This document shows, piece by piece, positions 56,807 through 64,000 of a stretch of DNA of 64,000 nucleotides. The DNA is from Martinezella dioscoreae (GTDB lineage Bacteria > Pseudomonadota > Alphaproteobacteria > Rhizobiales > Rhizobiaceae). Every line of letters begins with the position of its first letter. The stretch's first letter is position 1. Under the pieces are notes generated by a model. It saw only the letters and a program-made list of their open reading frames with translations, did no database searches and was not told where the DNA came from. Location: assembly GCF_009176305.1 (NCBI RefSeq), contig NZ_BLAJ01000003.1:372001-436000 (forward strand), given 5' to 3'. Position numbers and translations under genes: made by a program.

Positions 56807-57475
56807 TTAGCCGACGATTGCAAAGGCGTCGCGTGTCGATCCGGTAGGTGTGCGCACCGGCGCGCGGCCGATCCATTGCACATGCTTCTGCAGAATAGCA
56901 GCCGCCTCGTCTGCCCGCCCTTGGCGCAGCGCCGCCAGAATGGCGCGGTGGTCATGATCCGTGCGTTTTTCCCAGCCGGATTGCCAGGCAGAAAAGAGAA
57001 AGCGGGCGCTCGCCGCATGCAAATCATCGATAGCGGCAAGAAGACGCGCCATGCCGCAAGGCGCCAGGATCAGGCGATGGAAACGGCGGTTTGCTTCCTC
57101 CCAGGCGTGGACATCACCGGCGGCATCGCCATCGCGTGTCGCCTGCTCGGCCTCGTCCAGAATGGCTGACGTCAGATGCGGGGCCGCATACTTGAGTGCA
57201 AGGCCTTCGAGGGCTGCGCGCATTTCCGCAACTTCGCGGACTTCCTTGAGATCGAAGGAGGCGACACGGACGCCACGGCGCGGCAGGCTGATCGCCAGTC
57301 CCTGCGCCTCGAGCCGCCGGAACGCCTCGCGCACGGGCACATGGCTGGTGCCGAACTCCTCGGCGATGTGATCCTGCCGCAGGCGGGCATCGGGCGCGAT
57401 CTCGCCGCGGATGATGCGGTCGGCAAGCACCCGGCTGATGCGGCTGGCAATGGTGTCGTCGCGCTCCTTGGCCAT
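56807..57475 (-). CDS. bioR: GntR-family (FCD) regulator, likely biotin repressor BioR
   Basis: 222 residues. GntR helix-turn-helix (IRGEIAPDARLRQDHIAEEFGTSHVPVREAFRRLEAQGLAISLPRRGVRVA, about 22-72) then an FCD effector domain (LKEVREVAEMRAALEGLALKYAAPHL...HRAILAALRQGRADEAAAILQKHV). Identification as BioR rests on adjacency to bioY and two BioR boxes; FCD proteins in general have other ligands. No BioR box was seen directly upstream of its own start. Confidence 0.75.
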   Translation of the reverse strand: MAKERDDTIASRISRVLADRIIRGEIAPDARLRQDHIAEEFGTSHVPVREAFRRLEAQGLAISLPRRGVRVASFDLKEVREVAEMRAALEGLALKYAAPHLTSAILDEAEQATRDGDAAGDVHAWEEANRRFHRLILAPCGMARLLAAIDDLHAASARFLFSAWQSGWEKRTDHDHRAILAALRQGRADEAAAILQKHVQWIGRAPVRTPTGSTRDAFAIVG

Positions 57476-57718
57476 GGCCGATCCTTAAAGGCGGGCCAAT
57501 CCGATGTCGAGGGCCGATATCGAGCGACAAGAAATCGTCATCACCTCTTTTGCGCATTTCGACCTTTTCGCTCACTGCAGCGCAGCCATGCCCGCCAATT
57601 GGTTGAGCTTTGCCGACATATCGTGTAAAGCCCGGCGGTCATTTTTCAGAGCATGCCCCGAAACATCAATGGTTTCCTGTAGCGTGCCGAACTCAGCCAC
57701 ATCAAAGGCAGCAATTTC

Positions 57719-58411
57719 ATGAGCAATGGCTTCGACCTCATCATCTTCGACTGCGACGGCGTTCTGGTCGATTCGGAAATCATCGCGGCACAAGTCGAAT
57801 CCAAACTGCTGACCGATGCGGGCTATCCGATCAGCACCGAGGAAATGGGTGAACGCTTCGCCGGCATGACCTGGCGCAACATCCTGTTCGAAGTCGAGCG
57901 CGAGGCCAGTATTCCCCTCTCCGCTTCGCTGCTCGACAAATCGGAAAAGCTGCTCGACCTGGCGCTTGCCAGCGACGTTCAGCCTATCCCTGGCGTTCCG
58001 CTGGCGCTGTCACGCCTGCCGATACCGCGCTGCATCTGCTCGAATTCCAGCTTCGCCCGCATCGAGATGATGCTGACGAAGGTCGGCTACCTCAAACTGT
58101 TTGCTCCTAATATCTTTTCCGCCAAGGATCTCGGCGCCGACCGCGTCAAGCCCAAGCCGGACATTTTCCTGCATGGCGCCAAGCAGATGAATGTCAGCCC
58201 AGCCAATACGATCGTCGTCGAAGATTCGGTCCACGGCGTTCAGGCGGCACGTGCCGCCGGCATGCGCGTCATCGGCTTCACCGGCGCATCGCACACCTAT
58301 CCTTCGCATGCCGACCGTCTGACCGATGCCGGCGCCGAAACCGTCGTCAGCCGCATGGCCGACTTGCCGGGCGTGGTCATGGCGCTCGCCGAATGGGACG
58401 GCGTGCTCTGA
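57719..58411 (+). CDS. HAD-family IA phosphatase (beta-phosphoglucomutase-like)
   Basis: 230 residues. Motif I DLIIFDCDGVLVDSEIIAA, motif II ICSNSS, motif III RVKPKPDIFLHGA, motif IV VVEDSVHGVQAARAAGMRVIGF. A cap domain lies between motifs I and II. It likely dephosphorylates small sugar phosphates. Independent of the neighbouring GntR gene (divergent). Confidence 0.92.
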   Translation: MSNGFDLIIFDCDGVLVDSEIIAAQVESKLLTDAGYPISTEEMGERFAGMTWRNILFEVEREASIPLSASLLDKSEKLLDLALASDVQPIPGVPLALSRLPIPRCICSNSSFARIEMMLTKVGYLKLFAPNIFSAKDLGADRVKPKPDIFLHGAKQMNVSPANTIVVEDSVHGVQAARAAGMRVIGFTGASHTYPSHADRLTDAGAETVVSRMADLPGVVMALAEWDGVL

Positions 58412-58437
58412 GGCAATAGGCAATAGGCAATAGGCAA
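58411..58437. repeat. Short tandem repeat of AGGCAAT
   Basis: Heptamer AGGCAAT repeated about four times (the last copy AGGCAAG) just after the HAD stop. A loosely complementary series CCTACTGCCTACTGC occurs at 58487-58501, so the pair could base-pair. Perhaps an RNA structure or a remnant of a repeat element. Confidence 0.8.
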
Positions 58438-58507
58438 GATGTTGCGGCCATAGTGCCGGCGGCAGCAAGGACAAGGTGATCTTTTCCTACTGCCTACTGC
58501 TCCAACC

Positions 58508-59128
58508 TTAGTGACGCTTCTTGCGCGCTGGCTTCTCGCCCTTTGCCGGCTTCTGCGGGCCTTGATCGAAGCCGATCTGGACGATGGTGAAGCCGCCCGA
58601 GCCACCAGCAACTTGAATATCGTCGTCGGTGAAGAGGAACTGCGCCGTGCTTTCGCCCGGCGGGATTTCCGCCGTATACATGATGGTCTTGCTATAGAGC
58701 GCGTTGTCATTGTCCATGACCGCAACATGGATCGGCAGGGTTACCTTGCCGGAGCTGCCCATGGGACCAGCAACCAGGCGCCCCTGCGCCACGACGTGAA
58801 TGCCGAGGCTTGTTCCATCGGTGGTGCACTGGCGGGTCGCCTGCGCCAGCGAAGCCTGATAGACTAGCTGGTTCGGATCGTCCTTGGCGCCCTTGGCGTA
58901 GGTGCGATAGACCGAATCCTCGTCGCGGATGACCGCCTGCGGGCACTTGCCGGCAACATAGGTCTGGCCGCCCGTAGGTGCGGCAGTCGTGGCTCCGGTT
59001 TGCGGCGCTACCGTTACATCCGTTGCCGGCTGTTTTTCACTGTTGCCGCCGATGCCGAGAGTGCTGCAACCCATCAGGAATGCCAGAAGCGAAGCGGAGA
59101 AAAGACGACGCGAAACCTTGCCAAACAC
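58508..59128 (-). CDS. Lipoprotein of unknown function
   Basis: 206 residues. Signal peptide with lipobox LMGCS (about residue 21) then a Thr/Pro/Ala-rich linker (TTAAPTGG) and a beta-rich domain with PIHVAVMDNDNALYSKTIMYTAEIPPGESTAQFLFTDDDIQV. Two cysteines (GKCPQA, RQCTTDG) can form a disulfide. Basic C-terminus. No family recognised. Confidence 0.8.
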   Translation of the reverse strand: MFGKVSRRLFSASLLAFLMGCSTLGIGGNSEKQPATDVTVAPQTGATTAAPTGGQTYVAGKCPQAVIRDEDSVYRTYAKGAKDDPNQLVYQASLAQATRQCTTDGTSLGIHVVAQGRLVAGPMGSSGKVTLPIHVAVMDNDNALYSKTIMYTAEIPPGESTAQFLFTDDDIQVAGGSGGFTIVQIGFDQGPQKPAKGEKPARKKRH

Positions 59129-59441
59129 TATAATTCCACCCTCTCCATATATTTCATATAATCGGCCTGCAGCCTGTCAAACGGGCCTTTTATGACACTT
59201 GGCGATGGTCTATACCAGCGACGCAGCGAAAAATCGATTGGGTAGACACCGTTTTGGCTCACTTTTCGAGATCGACACATTGCCACAAACAGACGCCACA
59301 TGGCGCCGATCCCACGCGCCTTGCGCAAACGCGAAAATCACGCGGCTGATCCGACGCAAAAAGACCGGCCGTCGTCTCTTCGTTCCTCTACCCTCTCAAT
59401 CGATCACTCAGGCAATTTTGCGACCAAAGGAATTCTAGACC
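59129..59441. other. Intergenic region before thrC
   Basis: About 310 bases between a divergent lipoprotein gene and thrC. No gene; AAGGAATT near 59427 is the thrC ribosome-binding site. No leader peptide rich in Thr or Ile codons was found. Confidence 0.4.
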
Positions 59442-60839
59442 GTGGACTATATTTCAACGCGGGGAGAAGCCCCTGCCCTTGGCTTCTGCGACGCCCTCCT
59501 GGCCGGCCTTGCTCGTGACGGCGGGCTCTATGTTCCCCGTGAATGGCCGGTCCTGACGAAGAAGGAAATCCGCGCCTTTCGCGGCAAGAGCTATCAGGAT
59601 GTCGCCTTCGCGGTGCTTTCGCCCTTCACCAATGGCGAGATCCCGGCAGATGTCTTCCGCGGCATGATCGACGATGCCTACGCCACGTTCCGGCATCCGG
59701 CAGTGGCGCCACTCGTCCAGACCGGGCCGAACAGCTTCGTCATGGAGCTTTTTCACGGCACGACACTCGCCTTCAAGGATGTCGCCATGCAGCTGCTGGC
59801 GCGGCTGATGGACTATGCGCTGGAGAAGCGCGGCCAGCGGGCGACCATCGTCGGCGCGACCTCGGGCGATACCGGCGGCGCGGCAATCGACGCCTTTGCC
59901 GGACGCGAGCGCACCGATATCTTCATTCTCTTCCCGCATGGAAAAGTCTCGCCGGTACAGCAGCGGCAGATGACCACGTCGACGGCAGCAAATGTGCATG
60001 CGCTGGCCATCAAGGGCAATTTCGACGATTGCCAGAACCTCGTCAAAGCCATGTTCAACGATGCGCCCTTCCGCGACAAGGTGAGGCTCTCCGGCGTCAA
60101 TTCCATCAACTGGGCGCGAATCATGGCGCAGGTGGTCTACTATTTCACCACCGCTGTTGCTCTCGGCGGCCCTGACCGAAAGATTTCCTTCACGGTGCCG
60201 ACGGGCAATTTCGGCGATATTTTCGCCGGCTACGTCGCAAAGCGCATGGGCCTGCCGATCGAAAAACTGGTCATCGCCACCAACGAGAACGATATTCTGG
60301 CGCGCATGCTGAAGTCAGGCCGCTATGAGATGCGCTCGGTAAAAGCCACCACCTCGCCGTCGATGGATATCCAGATCTCCTCCAATTTCGAGCGCCTGCT
60401 GTTCGAGGCCAACGGCCGGGATGCCTCCAAGGTGCGCGCCGCCATGGAAAGCCTGAAGCAGTCGAACGGATTTTCAGTCAGCGAAGAAGCCCTGAAGCTT
60501 ATCAAGAAGGACTTCCGAGCCGGCCGCGCCAGCGAGAAGCAGGTGGCCGAAACGATCCGCAAAACCCTTGCCGACACAGGCTATCTGCTCGATCCGCATA
60601 CGGCGATCGGCGTCTTCATTGCGGGCAAGAACGAGCGTCCCAGCAGCCCGATGGTAACGCTTGCGACGGCCCACCCGGCAAAATTCCCCGCCGCAGTAAA
60701 ATCCGCATCCGGTATTGACCCGGCGCTTCCGACGTGGCTTGCTGGTCTGATGACCAGGGAGGAGCGTTTCGACATTCTCGATCCGGAACTTAAAGCCGTT
60801 GAAAGCTTTATCGGCAAGCATGCCCGGACCGGCGAATAA
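59442..60839 (+). CDS. thrC: Threonine synthase
   Basis: 465 residues from a GTG (MDYISTRGEAPALGFCDALLAGLARDGGLYVPREWP). PLP lysine in GTTLAFKDVAMQLLA; phosphate/substrate loop GATSGDTGGAAIDAFAG; VPTGNFGDIFAGYVAKRMGLP. Converts O-phosphohomoserine to threonine. Length and start match long bacterial ThrC. First gene of a cluster with the M16 peptidase. Confidence 0.96.
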   Translation: MDYISTRGEAPALGFCDALLAGLARDGGLYVPREWPVLTKKEIRAFRGKSYQDVAFAVLSPFTNGEIPADVFRGMIDDAYATFRHPAVAPLVQTGPNSFVMELFHGTTLAFKDVAMQLLARLMDYALEKRGQRATIVGATSGDTGGAAIDAFAGRERTDIFILFPHGKVSPVQQRQMTTSTAANVHALAIKGNFDDCQNLVKAMFNDAPFRDKVRLSGVNSINWARIMAQVVYYFTTAVALGGPDRKISFTVPTGNFGDIFAGYVAKRMGLPIEKLVIATNENDILARMLKSGRYEMRSVKATTSPSMDIQISSNFERLLFEANGRDASKVRAAMESLKQSNGFSVSEEALKLIKKDFRAGRASEKQVAETIRKTLADTGYLLDPHTAIGVFIAGKNERPSSPMVTLATAHPAKFPAAVKSASGIDPALPTWLAGLMTREERFDILDPELKAVESFIGKHARTGE

Positions 60840-60859
60840 CAGACGCGGAAAGACAGGCG

Positions 60860-62158
60860 ATGACAGTGGAGTGCACCCGGCTAGCGTCCGGGCTGACAGT
60901 AGCGACCCAATCGATGCCACACCTCGAAAGCGTGGCACTCGGCGTTTGGATCAAGTCGGGTTCGCGTAACGAAACCGAGGCAGAACACGGTATCGCGCAT
61001 CTGCTCGAACATATGGCGTTCAAGGGCACAGCGCGGCGCTCCGCCCGGCAGATCGCCGAGGAAATCGAGAATGTCGGCGGCGAAGTCAACGCCGCCACCT
61101 CGACGGAAACCACGTCTTATTATGCCCGCGTGCTGAAGGATCATGTGCCGCTCGCCGTCGATATCCTTGCCGATATCCTGACGGAATCCGCTTTCGACGA
61201 GGAAGAGCTGGCGCGCGAAAAGCAGGTCATCCTGCAGGAAATCAATGCCGCGAACGACACGCCCGACGATGTCGTCTTCGACAAGTTTTCCGAGGTCGCC
61301 TATCGCGGCCAGACGCTTGGGCGCGCCATTCTCGGCACACCGGAGACTGTCGTCTCCTTCTCACCGGAACAGATCCGCCATTATCTTGGCCGCAACTACA
61401 CGACCGACCGCATGTTCGTCGTGGCGGCCGGCGCAGTCGACCATGAAAGCTTCGTGCGGCAGGTCGAGGAGCGCTTCTCCAGTCTTCCGACGAAACCGTC
61501 CGCTCCACCCGTTATCGAGCCGGCGCGTTATATCGGCGGCAACATTCGCGAAACCCGCGATCTGATGGATGCGCAGATCCTGCTCGGCTTCGAAGGCCGC
61601 GCCTATCATACCCGCGATTTCTACTGCTCGCAGATCCTCGCCAATATCCTCGGCGGCGGCATGTCCTCGCGGCTATTCCAGGAAGTGCGCGAATTCCGCG
61701 GCCTCTGTTATTCGGTCTATGCCTTTCATTGGGGCTTCTCCGACACGGGCATCTTCGGCATCCATGCGGCGACCGGCGGCGAGAACCTGCCGGAACTGCT
61801 GCCCGTCATTGTCGACGAGCTGCATAAATCCTCGCATGACATTCAGCAGCAGGAAATCGAGCGCGCCCGCGCCCAGATCCGCGCGCAGCTGCTGATGGGC
61901 CAGGAAAGCCCGGCTGCCCGCGCCGGCCAGGTCGCACGACAGATGATGCTTTATGGCCGCCCCATCCCGAACCAGGAGATGCTGGAGCGCCTGGAAGGCA
62001 TCACGATCGACCGCCTGACGGATCTTGCCGGTCGCTTGTTCTTCGATACAGTACCGACGCTTTCTGCGATCGGGCCGCTGGAGCAGCTCGCGCCGATGGA
62101 GGACATCGTAACCTCGCTGTCGGCGCCGGTCCCTGCCTCCAGAAGCGCAAGCGGCTAA
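60860..62158 (+). CDS. M16-family metallopeptidase (processing-peptidase-like)
   Basis: 432 residues. Zinc motif HLLEH (HxxEH) in EAEHGIAHLLEHMAFKGTA at about residues 43-52, and the distal Glu in AATSTETTSYYARVLKDHVPLAVDILADILT. Homologous to mitochondrial processing peptidase beta; in bacteria such peptidases cleave peptides in the cytoplasm or periplasm. No signal peptide. Located 20 bases after thrC. Confidence 0.94.
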   Translation: MTVECTRLASGLTVATQSMPHLESVALGVWIKSGSRNETEAEHGIAHLLEHMAFKGTARRSARQIAEEIENVGGEVNAATSTETTSYYARVLKDHVPLAVDILADILTESAFDEEELAREKQVILQEINAANDTPDDVVFDKFSEVAYRGQTLGRAILGTPETVVSFSPEQIRHYLGRNYTTDRMFVVAAGAVDHESFVRQVEERFSSLPTKPSAPPVIEPARYIGGNIRETRDLMDAQILLGFEGRAYHTRDFYCSQILANILGGGMSSRLFQEVREFRGLCYSVYAFHWGFSDTGIFGIHAATGGENLPELLPVIVDELHKSSHDIQQQEIERARAQIRAQLLMGQESPAARAGQVARQMMLYGRPIPNQEMLERLEGITIDRLTDLAGRLFFDTVPTLSAIGPLEQLAPMEDIVTSLSAPVPASRSASG

Positions 62159-62208
62159 GGGCACGCCGCGGGCCTATGGGTGCAATTCTCGGGGGAGTGC
62201 TTGGCGGC

Positions 62209-62823
62209 ATGCAAAAATCTGTCTTTCGGTTTCTCTCACGTCATACGGACGCGGTTGAACTCGAAAACGACAATTATTTGCTGCGTTTGCCACGCTACTC
62301 CGATTTCAATCAATGGCATAAGCTTCGGGCGGAAAGCCGGCGCTTTCTCGAACCCTGGGAGCCTACCTGGCGACACGACGAGCTGACCGAGGGCGCCTAT
62401 CGGGCACGCATCATCCGCGGAAAGCAGGAATACAGCTCCGGCCAGGCCATACCGCTCTTCATTTTTCTCAGGGAAAACATGACGCTGGTTGGCGGCATCA
62501 CGATCGGCTATATTCGCCGAGGTGCTGCGCAGAGCTGCATGATCGGATATTGGATGGGCGAGCGCTACTCCGGTCAGGGCCATATGTTCGCCGCACTTCA
62601 GTTGGTTATACCCTATATCTTTTCCGGACTTGAGTTGCACCGAATTGAAGCAGCCTGTATTCCGGATAACGAGCGTAGCATGCGGCTTTTAGAAAAAGCC
62701 GGTTTCCAGCGGGAAGGTCATTTGCGCGGTTATCTTAAAATCAACGGTCAGTGGCGCGACCATGTGATGTTTTCAAGGTTGGCATCCGACACCAACCCGA
62801 ACCGAAGCTTCGACCAGCGATGA
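62209..62823 (+). CDS. RimJ/RimL-type GNAT acetyltransferase
   Basis: 204 residues from ATG 62209 (MQKSVFRFLSRHTDAVELE), which has GGGGGAG upstream; ATG 62176 would add 11. GNAT features: the acetyl-CoA motif MIGYWMGERYSGQGHMFAALQLVIPYIF and LHRIEAACIPDNERSMRLLEKAGFQREGHLRGYLKINGQWRDHVMFSRL. Close to RimJ, which acetylates ribosomal S5, but the exact substrate is unknown. Overlaps the next gene by four bases. Confidence 0.9.
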   Translation: MQKSVFRFLSRHTDAVELENDNYLLRLPRYSDFNQWHKLRAESRRFLEPWEPTWRHDELTEGAYRARIIRGKQEYSSGQAIPLFIFLRENMTLVGGITIGYIRRGAAQSCMIGYWMGERYSGQGHMFAALQLVIPYIFSGLELHRIEAACIPDNERSMRLLEKAGFQREGHLRGYLKINGQWRDHVMFSRLASDTNPNRSFDQR

Positions 62824-64000
62824 TCGCCGGAATGATGCAGACGTGGCCAACGGCCCGCCGGCTATGCGCCGTGATCGCAACGCTCGCGGCCGCCATGCTG
62901 TTGTTGATCGCCGGGATGGCTGATGCAGCCGAGCCCGTGAAGATCTCGCGCGACGATACTGCTCTCGATCTCACAGCGACGACCGAAATCTACACCAATC
63001 AGGGTGAAGCCTTCCAGGTTTCGACAGCGGCCGGCGCCGACGGCATCCGCCGCCGCATCGAGGTTCGCTCCTCTTCGCCCAATCATCAGGGCGACTGGGC
63101 GGTTTTCGCGCTCGCCAACGTTTCCGAAGAGCAGCTTGAGCGCGTCATCGTCGCGCCGCATTTCCGTCTCGTGAATTCAAAGGTCTTCTGGCCCGATCTC
63201 GGCTCGCAGCGCATCGTCGCGATCACGCCGAGCGAAGGTTTTGCGCTCGATCGTCAGCCGAGCGACGAGGCTGACGTCTTCCGTATCACGTTGAACCCAG
63301 GCGCCGTCGTCACCTTCGTTGCCGAACTTTCGTCACCGAACCTGCCGCAGCTCTATCTCTGGGAACCGAACGCCTACAAGGATACGGTCAACGCTTTCAC
63401 GCTCTATCGCGGCATCGTGCTCGGCATTGCCGGCCTGCTGGCGGTGTTCCTGACCATTCTTTTCGTCGTCAAGGGCACGTCGATGCTGCCGGCGACGGCG
63501 GCACTTGCCTGGGCGGTGCTCGGCTATATCTGCGTCGATTTCGGCTTCCTCGGCAAGCTCATCAGCATCACGTCAAGCGACCAGCGAATATGGCGCGCCT
63601 GTGCGGAAGTGGCGCTCGCGTCGAGCCTGGTGATCTTCCTCTTCACCTATCTCAATCTCAATCGCTGGCACGCCCATCTCGGTTATGTGACACTTGCCTG
63701 GGTGCTTGGCCTTGCCCTCCTCTTCGGCGTGGCGATCTACGATCCGTCGATTGCTGCGGGCATTGCGCGGCTGTCGCTGGCGCTGACGGCAACAGCCGGC
63801 CTGCTACTCATCATCTATCTCGGCTTCAGCCGTTATGACCGGGCCATCCTGCTCGTGCCGGCCTGGGCGCTGATCCTCGTCTGGCTGTTCGGCGCCTGGA
63901 TGACGGTCATGGGCAAGCTCGACAATGACATCATCCAGCCGGCACTCGGCGGCGGCCTCGTTCTCATCGTCCTGCTGATCGGCTTCACCGTCATGCAGCA
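62820..64000 (+). CDS. Membrane sensor with 7TMR-DISM-like N-terminus (C-terminus beyond window)
   Basis: The frame is open from ATG 62820 (overlap ATGA with GNAT stop) to the edge, 393 codons. An N-terminal signal-like segment (MIAGMMQTWPTARRLCAVIATLAAAMLLLIAGMADAA) precedes a beta-rich extracytoplasmic region (to about residue 195), then seven hydrophobic helices as in 7TMR-DISM receptors. In related rhizobia such proteins continue into an EAL or GGDEF domain; the catalytic part is outside this window, so this is inference. Confidence 0.8.
   Translation, partial: MIAGMMQTWPTARRLCAVIATLAAAMLLLIAGMADAAEPVKISRDDTALDLTATTEIYTNQGEAFQVSTAAGADGIRRRIEVRSSSPNHQGDWAVFALANVSEEQLERVIVAPHFRLVNSKVFWPDLGSQRIVAITPSEGFALDRQPSDEADVFRITLNPGAVVTFVAELSSPNLPQLYLWEPNAYKDTVNAFTLYRGIVLGIAGLLAVFLTILFVVKGTSMLPATAALAWAVLGYICVDFGFLGKLISITSSDQRIWRACAEVALASSLVIFLFTYLNLNRWHAHLGYVTLAWVLGLALLFGVAIYDPSIAAGIARLSLALTATAGLLLIIYLGFSRYDRAILLVPAWALILVWLFGAWMTVMGKLDNDIIQPALGGGLVLIVLLIGFTVMQ

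Noticed and set aside
56584..56876. Short frames between bioY and the GntR gene
   Set aside because: No ribosome-binding site or family resemblance; they cover the BioR box region.

Overview
The window is chromosomal DNA of an alphaproteobacterium of the Rhizobiaceae, most likely Rhizobium or a close relative. The evidence is a RopA-type porin, a Rhizobium-type (class 3) L-asparaginase, a betIBA choline operon, a CcrM-type methyltransferase, BioR-type operators, an smc-dsbA-dciA-mutY-ccrM block, and short palindromic intergenic repeats of the rhizobial kind. Both strands are densely coded and G+C-rich. Apart from one IS481-family insertion and three small toxin-antitoxin loci or remnants, nothing looks like a large mobile island.

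Layout. 1-9.2 kb: a beta-class GST (cut by the window edge), a DUF4406/DeoR divergent pair, a DUF2127 membrane protein, asparaginase, a SufR-like regulator divergent from an MFS exporter with a clear operator between them, a quinone oxidoreductase, an EAL-CBS-GGDEF protein and an orphan ParD-like antitoxin. 9.4-17.4 kb: HdeD-like protein, betI-GST-betB-betA (choline to glycine betaine), a Phd/PemK-like pair, a ClC channel and an Rrf2 regulator. 17.8-28 kb: cysH-cysD-cysN sulfate assimilation, an alpha/beta hydrolase, ArsR/dehydratase, hisC, a LysR/MFS pair and a small membrane protein. 28.4-31 kb: porin ropA, then a class I DAHP synthase preceded by what looks like a complete Phe/Tyr attenuator. 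31-34 kb: three methionine sulfoxide reductases (MsrB, MsrA, fRMsr), DUF6314 and a pentapeptide protein. 34-44.5 kb: tRNA-Pro, lipoproteins, IS481 element, tRNA-Gln, cupin/MBL pair, ppdK and a CorC/HlyC-type protein. 44.6-54 kb: smc, dsbA, a RelE/RHH pair, dciA, mutY, HAD, NTF2-like, ccrM. 54-64 kb: ABM/NIPSNAP pair opposite an ArsR gene, bioY-DUF1284 with two BioR-type boxes next to a GntR gene, HAD, a lipoprotein, thrC, an M16 peptidase, a GNAT and the start of a membrane sensor running off the window.

The most interesting signal is the leader of the DAHP synthase gene (29724-29893). It has a 24-codon reading frame with five Phe/Tyr codons, a perfect 1:2 hairpin, an alternative pairing and a strong intrinsic terminator just before the gene. 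Next come the near-perfect 26-bp operator of the SufR-like/MFS pair, the paired BioR boxes around the bioY promoter region, and the compact methionine-repair cluster with a translationally coupled DUF6314 gene. No CRISPR array, prophage or large new defence system was seen.
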